In this document: positions 6,033 to 11,729 of the stretch, in pieces
Numbering within the stretch: the first letter of the stretch is position 1
Layout: the number at the start of each line of letters is the position of its first letter
NCBI GenBank assembly: GCA_030450655.1
Contig: JAKDIE010000017.1
Span: 1 to 11,729 of the forward strand
Source: Ruaniaceae bacterium
Lineage (GTDB): Bacteria; Actinomycetota; Actinomycetes; Actinomycetales; Actinomycetaceae
Length of the DNA: 11,729 bases
Direction of reading: 5' to 3'
Program-made: the position numbers and the translations under genes
Notes under the pieces: model-generated
What the model saw: only the letters and a program-made list of their open reading frames with translations
Told to the model about the DNA's origin: nothing
Databases searched by the model: none

Positions 6033-6965
6033 GTGGATGCTGGAAACGTATTCACCCTCGCCTGGCGGGTGCTCCCCAGGCTGCCAGAAGGCCTGGTCAC
6101 GGCCGCCTTCGCGGCTGGTGCGGACTACCTGTGGCGGCGGCGCATGCCGCAGGTGCGGCAGCTCGAGGCGAACCTGCGGCGAGTGCTACCCGCGGCGTCC
6201 GAGAAGGAGTTGCGCGCCACGAGCCGCGCGGCCACGCGCTCCTACGCGCAGTACTACGCGGAGATTTTCACCGCGCCGGGACTGAGTCGCGAGGAGATTC
6301 TGCGGCGAATCACGATCGAATCGCCTCCTGGGTTCACGCAGAACGTCGCCGAGGGGAGCGTGGTGCTCGCCCTCGGCCACACCGGGAACTGGGACTATGC
6401 CGGCTTCGGCGTGTCACACGAGTTGAACACGGTGCTCACGGTGGCCGAGGTTCTCGAGCCGCCGGAGATCTTCGAGGACTTCCTGGCCTTTCGTGAGGCG
6501 TTCGGGATCGAGATCATTCCGCTTCGCAAGGGCACGAACGTCTTCAGCCAGTTGCGCACCCGGGCGCGGGAGAGCAAGCGCATCGTGGCGTTGCTCGCCG
6601 ATCGCGATCTCACGCACAACGGTATCGAGGTGGAACTCGTGGGGCACCGCGCCCGCGTGGCCGCCGGTCCCGCCGCGCTCTCACACAGCCTCAAGATTCC
6701 GCTGTACTACGCGGGAATTCGGCACACGCGAGTGCCGGCACCTGCGTTCATGCGGCCGCGCCGCACGGTGGGTGGCATCACTGTCACCTTCATCGGGCCA
6801 ATCAGCGTGGAGCCGGGGCCGCGCGCCGTCGAACGCCTGTCCCAAGCATGGGCAGATGTGATGAGCGAGTGGCTTCGCCAGTACCCGGAAAGTTGGCACA
6901 TGCTCCAGAAGGTCTTTGTGGCGGATCTCGATCCCGATCGACTCACGGAGGCACGGAGCGCATGA
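6033..6965 (+). CDS. patA: Phosphatidylinositol mannoside acyltransferase (LPLAT family)
   Basis: A 310-residue acyltransferase of the lysophospholipid acyltransferase / lipid A acyltransferase-like family. The catalytic H-x4-D motif is HTGNWD (H116, D121). The LLADRDLTHNGIEVELVGHR region (187-206) and the AGPAALSHS turn that follows are typical of the family, as is the C-terminal SWHMLQKVFVADL. In mycobacteria PatA moves a palmitoyl group from acyl-CoA to the mannose of PIM1/PIM2 at the cytoplasmic face of the membrane. The GTG start follows the pgsA stop with no gap, and the stop overlaps pimA as ATGA. Position between pgsA and pimA makes the role secure. The start lacks a strong ribosome-binding site (GCAGG upstream) and probably relies on coupling. 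Confidence 0.93.
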   Translation: MDAGNVFTLAWRVLPRLPEGLVTAAFAAGADYLWRRRMPQVRQLEANLRRVLPAASEKELRATSRAATRSYAQYYAEIFTAPGLSREEILRRITIESPPGFTQNVAEGSVVLALGHTGNWDYAGFGVSHELNTVLTVAEVLEPPEIFEDFLAFREAFGIEIIPLRKGTNVFSQLRTRARESKRIVALLADRDLTHNGIEVELVGHRARVAAGPAALSHSLKIPLYYAGIRHTRVPAPAFMRPRRTVGGITVTFIGPISVEPGPRAVERLSQAWADVMSEWLRQYPESWHMLQKVFVADLDPDRLTEARSA

Positions 6966-8113
6966 GAGTTGGAATCGTCTGTCCCTACTCGTGGGACACT
7001 CCCGGTGGCGTGCAGTTTCACGTCCGGGATCTCGCCGAGACACTCATCAGGAAGGGCCACCATGTTTCGGTGCTTGCGCCATCCTCGGAGGAGACGGAGA
7101 TCCCCGAGTACCTCGTGAGTGCGGGCAGGAGCATCCCGATCCCCTACAACGGTTCGGTGGCGCGCCTCAACTACGGTTGGAGGACCTCCCGGCTCGTGGG
7201 GGAGTGGCTGGAGAGCGGCCGATTCGATCTCCTCCACCTTCACGAGCCGATCACCCCCTCACTGAGCATCCAGGCCCTCGCGCAGGCCGAGATACCAGTG
7301 GTGGCCACCTTCCACTCGGCTCAGGAGAGATCGCGTGCGCTGAACTTCGTCTCCCCGATGGTGCAGCCACTCCTGGAGAAGATCACCGCCCGCATCGCCG
7401 TCTCGGCGGAAGCGGAGAGAACTGTGGCCGAGCACCTCGGTGGCGACGCGTACGTGATTCCCAACGGCGTTTTCGTGCGCCCGTTCGCCACCGCCACGCC
7501 CGATTCACGGTGGGCGGGCCAGCGGCACGGGGGCTCGCCCACGATCGCATTCCTGGGGCGCCTCGACGAGTCCAGGAAGGGCCTGCCGGTCTTTGCGAAC
7601 GCGATCCATCGGGTGCACGCGGCGCGGCCCGAGGCGCGCTTCCTCATCGCCGGAAAGGGGGACGCGGAGGAGTCCCGCGCCGATCTTGCCGGCCTTCCTG
7701 TCGAGTTTCTCGGCGGGATCTCGGACAGCGACAAGGCCGCGCTGTTCGCATCGGTGGATCAGTACGTGGCACCCCAGACGGGCGGCGAATCGTTCGGGAT
7801 CGTGCTGGTCGAGGCGATGGCCGCCGGTGCGAGGGTGATTGCCTCGAGCATCCAGGCATTTGTGGATGTGCTGGACGGCGGAGCGGCGGGCGTCCTTTTC
7901 GATGTTGGAGACTCCGATTCGCTGGCACGTGCCATCCTCGCCGAACTCGATGCACCCCGCGGGCCGATGGATCGCCACGCAGCGCAGTGGGTGCAGCAGT
8001 ACGACTGGGGTGTGGTCACCGAACGGATCGAGAATGTGTACGAGGTGGCGATTCAGTCCGCCGCGCCTCGGCCGCACAGAAGCGTCCTGGATCGCTTGAG
8101 GAGAAAGCCGTGA
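6962..8113 (+). CDS. pimA: GDP-mannose-dependent phosphatidylinositol alpha-mannosyltransferase
   Basis: A 383-residue GT4 glycosyltransferase (GT-B fold) that transfers mannose from GDP-mannose to the 2-position of the inositol of PI, the first committed step to PIM, LM and LAM glycolipids. Visible elements: the acceptor-site loop TPGGVQFH (13-20), HLHEPITPS (92-100), His118 in ATFHSA, the C-terminal donor domain from about 195 with GRLDESRKG (R200, E203, K206), and the E-x7-E motif E276/E284 in GGESFGIVLVEA. His118, the R/K pair and the first Glu align with residues known in M. smegmatis PimA. The ATG at 6962 overlaps the patA stop and is immediately followed by MRVGIVCPYSWDTPGG; the upstream in-frame ATG at 6848 falls inside patA and was rejected. 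Confidence 0.95.
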   Translation: MRVGIVCPYSWDTPGGVQFHVRDLAETLIRKGHHVSVLAPSSEETEIPEYLVSAGRSIPIPYNGSVARLNYGWRTSRLVGEWLESGRFDLLHLHEPITPSLSIQALAQAEIPVVATFHSAQERSRALNFVSPMVQPLLEKITARIAVSAEAERTVAEHLGGDAYVIPNGVFVRPFATATPDSRWAGQRHGGSPTIAFLGRLDESRKGLPVFANAIHRVHAARPEARFLIAGKGDAEESRADLAGLPVEFLGGISDSDKAALFASVDQYVAPQTGGESFGIVLVEAMAAGARVIASSIQAFVDVLDGGAAGVLFDVGDSDSLARAILAELDAPRGPMDRHAAQWVQQYDWGVVTERIENVYEVAIQSAAPRPHRSVLDRLRRKP

Positions 8114-8673
8114 ACGAGCTATGGGTGGCGCTCGGCGCCGTCGTCCTGATCGCGATGATCTTGCACATCGTCCACCGTGCCACGCGCCTGGACCGTCTTC
8201 ATAACGATGTGCTCCGTTCGCGCGCCACGCTGGAACGCCTGCTCTCGAACCGGGCGCACATCGCGCTCGAGATGGTCGCGTTCGGCGAGTTCGATCTCGC
8301 ATCCGCACTCATCGTTGCCGATGCCGCCACGCGGGCGCTCGACGATCAACGTCACCTGGTGCCCGATGGGCTACAGACGGACACGGTCCCGCCCCCGGCG
8401 TTAGCCCCTGAAGGCACGCACTCGCGCGCAATGGTCGAGAGCGAACTCTCGCAGGTGCTGCGGGATGTGCTTGCCGAGCCCGAGACTCGGCAATCTGATC
8501 TCGCCCACAGGTTGCTCGATACGTGGGAGCAGGTCGCCATGGCCTGCCAGCTTCACAACCAGAAGGTCACACTCACGCGGCGGCTGCGTTCGCGCCCATT
8601 CGTGCGCCTTTTCCGGCTGGCAGGAGTCACACCCATGCCCGTCGCCTTCGACATGGACGATGCCCGGCCCTGA
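8110..8673 (+). CDS. Membrane-anchored LemA-like protein downstream of pimA
   Basis: A 187-residue protein of unknown function. Residues 3-22 form one transmembrane helix (LWVALGAVVLIAMILHIV), followed by a basic/charged helical region (RLDRLHNDVLRSRATLERLL, 26-45). A variable Pro-rich middle (about 88-103) separates this from a C-terminal segment, ACQLHNQKVTLTRRLRSRP (145-163), then FDMDD. The combination of an N-terminal anchor, a helical core and an N-x2-V-x3-R pattern near the end resembles LemA. The same domain sits after pimA in many actinobacteria; in mycobacteria (Rv2609c, from memory) it appears joined to a NUDIX domain, which here is a separate gene at 9809. The GTG start overlaps the pimA stop (GTGA), with GAGGAG 6 bases upstream. 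It is likely the last gene of the PI operon. Confidence 0.85.
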   Translation: MNELWVALGAVVLIAMILHIVHRATRLDRLHNDVLRSRATLERLLSNRAHIALEMVAFGEFDLASALIVADAATRALDDQRHLVPDGLQTDTVPPPALAPEGTHSRAMVESELSQVLRDVLAEPETRQSDLAHRLLDTWEQVAMACQLHNQKVTLTRRLRSRPFVRLFRLAGVTPMPVAFDMDDARP

Positions 8674-8686
8674 GCTCGCTCTCGCC

Positions 8687-8702
8687 TAGTCTTCTCCTCA
8701 TG
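8687..8702 (+). promoter_or_regulatory. -10 box giving a leaderless prsW-like transcript
   Basis: TAGTCT (8687-8692) fits TAnnnT, and the A of the ATG at 8700 lies 8 bases after its last base, where transcription would start. The bases before the ATG (CTTCTCCTC) contain no Shine-Dalgarno sequence. Together these predict a leaderless mRNA, common in actinobacteria. No clear -35 box is present. The promoter sits in the only gap (8674-8699) between the PI operon and the protease gene. Confidence 0.5.
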
Positions 8703-9812
8703 AGCATTACGCCGTTCTCGCAGTCCCAAGGATGGGCGCCGGTACGCCAACGCTCCACCGCCACCATGGTGGCCGAGATCATCGGGATCGGTGTGGGGCT
8801 GTGGGGGATCGTGACGATGCTGAATATCGTCAGCTCCGAAGGAGGTGCGGGCGCCACGGTGTTTGCCGGGATTCTGGCGTTTGTGCCACTGCTGGTGGTG
8901 CTGGGCGCAGTCCACTGGATCGATCGGTGGGAGCCCGAACCGAAGGCCACACTCGCGTTCGCGTTCGTGTGGGGCGCGGGCGTTGCCACCCTCGTGTCAC
9001 TCTTCTTCAACTCGATCCTCGCCGAGATCCTCGGGGTCTCGGGCATCGACTCAACATCGCAACTGGCGGTCTCGGTGGCGATTGGTGCGCCGTTCGTCGA
9101 GGAACTCACGAAGGGACTCGGCGTCCTCTTGATCTTCCTTGTCCAGCGCCGCCGCTTTGACGGACCGGTTGACGGGGTCGTGTACGGGGCAGTCGTGGCC
9201 GCAGGCTTCGCGTTCGTGGAGAATATTCTCTACTTCGTCCAGTACTCGGACCAGATCGGCGGCGTGTTCCTTGGACGCGCGATCATGTCGCCCTTCGCGC
9301 ACGTGATCTTCACCGCGATGACGGGGCTCATGCTGGGCGTGGCCGCGCGCTCCCAGTCCCGGCACGCATGGTTGGGGTACTTCCCCCTCGGCCTGACTCT
9401 CGCGATGCTGCTGCACGCGTTGTGGAACTTCTCGACCTTGTCCACGCATTACATGACGCTGTACGTGCTCCTCCAGGTTCCCCTCTTCATCGCGCTGATC
9501 GCGTTGGTGTACTGGCTTCGGAGAATGGAGCGAGATGTTCTCCGCCATCGCCTCGGCGAGTACGCTCAGGCCGGGTGGTTCTCGCCGAGCGAGGTTCACA
9601 TGCTCACGGACTTCCGCGAGCGGCGCCGAGCCCGCACGTGGGCGGCACAACGTGGCCGAAAGGCGGCGATGGCGGCCTTCCAGAAGGCCTCCACGGATCT
9701 CGCGTTCCAGCGTGAACGCCATGCAGCAGGTAGCGTCTCGGCGAGTTCCCACGCCGATCAGCAGCACCTCCTCGCGCAGGTCACGCAGGCGCGTGCGGAC
9801 GTCTTCGCATGA
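8700..9812 (+). CDS. PrsW-family intramembrane metalloprotease
   Basis: A 370-residue polytopic membrane protein with about eight hydrophobic helices between residues 23 and 273 and a hydrophilic, Arg/Ala-rich cytoplasmic tail (about 275-370). Family motifs are present: FVEELTKG (E134, E135, K138; EExxK), FAFVENILYF (E174, N175; the E-N pattern), SPFAHVIFTAMTG (His201) and LLHALWNFS (His239). These residues form the presumed metal/catalytic site of the PrsW/CPBP-like group. PrsW of B. subtilis cleaves the anti-sigma factor RsiW; the target here is unknown and no sigma/anti-sigma pair is in the window. The ATG at 8700 was preferred over an upstream in-frame ATG at 8523, which lies inside the preceding gene; ATG 8766 (M23) is a later alternative. 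The stop overlaps the NUDIX gene (ATGA). Confidence 0.9.
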   Translation: MSITPFSQSQGWAPVRQRSTATMVAEIIGIGVGLWGIVTMLNIVSSEGGAGATVFAGILAFVPLLVVLGAVHWIDRWEPEPKATLAFAFVWGAGVATLVSLFFNSILAEILGVSGIDSTSQLAVSVAIGAPFVEELTKGLGVLLIFLVQRRRFDGPVDGVVYGAVVAAGFAFVENILYFVQYSDQIGGVFLGRAIMSPFAHVIFTAMTGLMLGVAARSQSRHAWLGYFPLGLTLAMLLHALWNFSTLSTHYMTLYVLLQVPLFIALIALVYWLRRMERDVLRHRLGEYAQAGWFSPSEVHMLTDFRERRRARTWAAQRGRKAAMAAFQKASTDLAFQRERHAAGSVSASSHADQQHLLAQVTQARADVFA

Positions 9813-10327
9813 GCGTGAACTGGGATGAGTGGGACGAGCGGGACGGGATCCCGTTCCGGGAAGGTGCGCGGGTGATCCTGCTGGACGACGACGATCGCGT
9901 CCTCATGATCCGTGGGCATGACTTCGGCAAGCCCGATCGATCCTGGTGGTTCACACCCGGCGGGGGAGTGATGCCCGGCGAGGAATCCCGTGCCGCCGCG
10001 CGCCGAGAACTGCGCGAGGAGACCGGAATCGCCGTTGCGCACCTCGTGGGCCCTGTTGCCGAACGCGATGCGATCTTCGATTTCGCGCTCATCACCTGCC
10101 GTCAGCACGAGTTGTTCTACTGCGGCAGGACGTCGTCGACCACTATCGACGTTTCCGGTCACACCGAAATGGAGAAGGATCTCCTCGACGAGTTCACGTG
10201 GTGGCGTGCGGGCGAGTTGGCTCAGGCCCGCGCGGCGGGCGAAACGCTCTATCCCCCCGATATGCCGGAGCTCGTCTCGTGGCTCGCCCGCGGGTGGGAC
10301 GGCGAGCTCCGCACTCTCGGCGAGTAG
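9809..10327 (+). CDS. NUDIX hydrolase
   Basis: A 172-residue protein with a complete NUDIX box, G-x5-E-x7-REL-x-EE-x-G-I, at residues 52-74 (G52, E58, R66, E67, E70, E71, G73). The preceding strands VILLDDDDRVLMIRG and the WWFTPGGG entry are typical. These enzymes cleave nucleoside diphosphates linked to another group, using Mg2+ held by the Glu residues. The substrate cannot be told from sequence; MutT-like, sugar-nucleotide or dinucleotide substrates are all possible. The ATG overlaps the prsW-like stop by 4 bases and lacks a clear ribosome-binding site, so translation is likely coupled to it. The related domain is joined to the LemA-like domain in some actinobacteria, which hints at a shared function with the gene at 8110. 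Confidence 0.93.
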   Translation: MSVNWDEWDERDGIPFREGARVILLDDDDRVLMIRGHDFGKPDRSWWFTPGGGVMPGEESRAAARRELREETGIAVAHLVGPVAERDAIFDFALITCRQHELFYCGRTSSTTIDVSGHTEMEKDLLDEFTWWRAGELAQARAAGETLYPPDMPELVSWLARGWDGELRTLGE

Positions 10328-10330
10328 AAT
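10325..10330 (+). promoter_or_regulatory. Candidate -10 box for yebC-ruvC
   Basis: TAGAAT overlaps the stop codon of the NUDIX gene and matches TAnnnT closely. A second possibility, TACAGT, lies at 10334-10339. No matching -35 box is evident. Either would give a leader of roughly 20-30 bases with a strong AGGAGG (10357-10362) four bases before the yebC ATG. Confidence 0.4.
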
Positions 10331-10366
10331 CAATACAGTTCCCGACTCCATCTCTCAGGAGGTCCC

Positions 10367-11125
10367 ATGTCAGGCCACTCCAAGTGGGCGACCACGAAGC
10401 ACAAGAAGGCGGCGATCGACGCCAAGCGAAGCAAGCTTTTCGCGCGCCTCACCAAGAACATCGAGGTTGCCGCCCGCACAGGGGGCGGAGACCCTGCCGG
10501 CAACCCCACGCTCTACGATGCGATCCTGAAGGCGAAGCGAAATTCGTTGCCTGCGGACAACATCGACCGCGCCGTGAAGCGCGGTTCCGGCCTCGTGGCC
10601 GGCGGCGCCGATTACGAGACGATCATGTATGAGGGGTACGGCCCCGGCGGGATCGCGGTCCTCGTGGAGTGCCTCACGGACAACCGCAACCGCGCGGCCT
10701 CGGATGTGCGCGTGGCCTTCACGCGCAACGGCGGCCAGATGGCGGACCCAGGTTCGGTCTCGTACCTCTTTTCGCGCCGCGGCGTGGTGGTGGTACCCAA
10801 GACGGGTGAACTGACTGAGGACGATCTGCTGCTCGCTGTCCTCGACGCCGGAGCCGAGGAAGTTGAGGATCTCGGGGACGCCTTTGAGATCCAGTCCGAG
10901 CCCAGCGAAATCGTGGCCGTGCGCACGGCCCTGCAGGGGGCCGGGTACGATTACGAGTCTGCCGAGGCGCAGTTCGTTCCGGCCACCGAGATCGAGGTGG
11001 ACATCGATGGTGCCCGCAAGATCCTGAAGCTGATTGATGCATTGGAGGATTCCGACGACGTCCAGAACGTCTTCGCGAACTTCGATGCGTCCGACGAGGT
11101 GCTCGCCGCCCTCGACGACGAGTAA
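10367..11125 (+). CDS. yebC: YebC/PmpR-family protein (DUF28)
   Basis: A 252-residue protein of normal family length. It opens with the hallmark [20 protein letters not shown] and continues with the family's [18 protein letters not shown] (53-70) and the [19 protein letters not shown] region. The C-terminal domains include FEIQSEPSE and the closing NVFANFD segment. YebC proteins were long annotated as transcriptional regulators (PmpR); more recent work links the family to translation through stretches difficult for the ribosome, and both views rest on homologues. AGGAGG sits 4 bases before the ATG. It is 13 bases ahead of ruvC, a common bacterial pairing. Confidence 0.97.
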   Translation: MSGHSKWATTKHKKAAIDAKRSKLFARLTKNIEVAARTGGGDPAGNPTLYDAILKAKRNSLPADNIDRAVKRGSGLVAGGADYETIMYEGYGPGGIAVLVECLTDNRNRAASDVRVAFTRNGGQMADPGSVSYLFSRRGVVVVPKTGELTEDDLLLAVLDAGAEEVEDLGDAFEIQSEPSEIVAVRTALQGAGYDYESAEAQFVPATEIEVDIDGARKILKLIDALEDSDDVQNVFANFDASDEVLAALDDE

Positions 11126-11138
11126 GCCGCTTCGTCCG

Positions 11139-11729
11139 ATGCGCATCCTCGGCATCGACCCTGGACTCACCAGATGCGGTGTGGGTGTCATCGAGGCCGG
11201 GCGCACCCCGCGTGCGGTTGCCTACGGCGTGATCCGCACGGATTCGGACTCGCCGATCGAAGCGCGCCTGCTGGCGGTGGCCAACGAGATTGATGAGTGG
11301 TTGGACACGTACGCGCCGGATGCGGTCGCGGTAGAACGCGCCTTCGCCCAACACAACGTCACCACGGTGATGGGGGTGGCACAGGTCGCCGGACTCGCGA
11401 TCGTGGCCGCGGCGCGCCGTGAGATCCCCGTTGCCATGCATACGCCTTCGGAAGTCAAAGCCGCTGTCACAGGGTACGGCAATGCGCCGAAGGCTCAAGT
11501 GCAACACATGGTGGCGCGCATTCTCGGGATGGATGCCATACCGCAGCCTGCGGATGCGGCGGACGCCCTCGCGCTCGCCCTGACTCAGCAGTTTCGCCAG
11601 GGTTCACCCGCCGCTGCCGGGTCCGGAGCGCAGACTCCCGCGCAGCGTGCGTGGGCCGAGGCCGAACGTGCGGCGCGCCGTGGCGGGCGGCGCCCTCGAC
11701 GACTCGACGCCGGAGATCCTCGCCGTGCG
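11139..11729 (+). CDS. ruvC: Holliday junction endonuclease RuvC (3' end outside window)
   Basis: 197 codons run open to the window edge without a stop, so the gene is partial at its 3' end. RuvC is the nuclease that cuts Holliday junctions symmetrically in the RuvABC complex. The acidic tetrad is visible: D7 in ILGIDPG, E66 in VAVERAF, and D139 and D142 in [12 protein letters not shown]. Residues 71-83 ([13 protein letters not shown]) and the [20 protein letters not shown] segment are typical. The nuclease core ends near 155. The tail beyond is Ala/Gln then Arg-rich ([14 protein letters not shown]) and already exceeds the roughly 170-190 residues usual for RuvC. ATG 11139 has no evident ribosome-binding site; the 13-base gap after yebC suggests reinitiation. 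ruvA would be expected next. Confidence 0.95.
   Translation, partial: MRILGIDPGLTRCGVGVIEAGRTPRAVAYGVIRTDSDSPIEARLLAVANEIDEWLDTYAPDAVAVERAFAQHNVTTVMGVAQVAGLAIVAAARREIPVAMHTPSEVKAAVTGYGNAPKAQVQHMVARILGMDAIPQPADAADALALALTQQFRQGSPAAAGSGAQTPAQRAWAEAERAARRGGRRPRRLDAGDPRRA

Noticed and set aside
6848..6961. Upstream in-frame ATG for pimA
   Set aside because: It would extend 38 codons into patA; ATG 6962 gives the conserved PimA N-terminus and the common ATGA overlap.

Overview
The window looks like a chromosomal segment of a high-GC member of the Actinomycetota. Three things point there: the base composition (about two thirds G+C by eye), the gene order thrS - HIT - pgsA - patA - pimA (the phosphatidylinositol / PI-mannoside block of mycobacteria and relatives), and nearby yebC - ruvC. 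The genus cannot be fixed from the sequence. Almost all genes read left to right and most are tightly packed, with several stop/start overlaps.

Region 1 (1-497) is a tRNA cluster. tRNA-Val(CAC) is on the minus strand; tRNA-Gly(GCC), tRNA-Cys(GCA) and tRNA-Val(GAC) follow on the plus strand and end in a strong GC hairpin terminator. Region 2 (about 555-2818) is a three-gene sulfur module: an SQR/FCSD-type flavoprotein disulfide oxidoreductase, a single-cysteine DsrC/TusE-like sulfur carrier, and a DsrE2-like sulfurtransferase. A near-palindrome, ATACCC-TATG-GGGTAT, lies 40 bases before the first start codon. It resembles operators of CsoR/CstR-type repressors, some of which sense persulfide. 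This suggests a small inducible sulfide-oxidation and sulfane-sulfur relay, and it is the most interesting part of the window.

Region 3 (2838-8673) starts at a good promoter. It encodes threonyl-tRNA synthetase, a HIT-family nucleotide hydrolase/phosphorylase, phosphatidylinositol phosphate synthase (PgsA), an acyltransferase (PatA), the first PI mannosyltransferase (PimA) and a one-helix membrane protein with a LemA-like core. PgsA makes the inositol lipid, PimA adds the first mannose and PatA acylates the product. Region 4 (8687-10327) holds a PrsW-type intramembrane protease, probably read from a leaderless mRNA, overlapped by a NUDIX hydrolase. Region 5 (10325-11729) holds the YebC/PmpR family protein and RuvC; ruvC is still open at the window edge.

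No CRISPR array, insertion sequence, rRNA or integrase is visible. The only gene-free stretches are short and are described under the promoter, operator and terminator entries.
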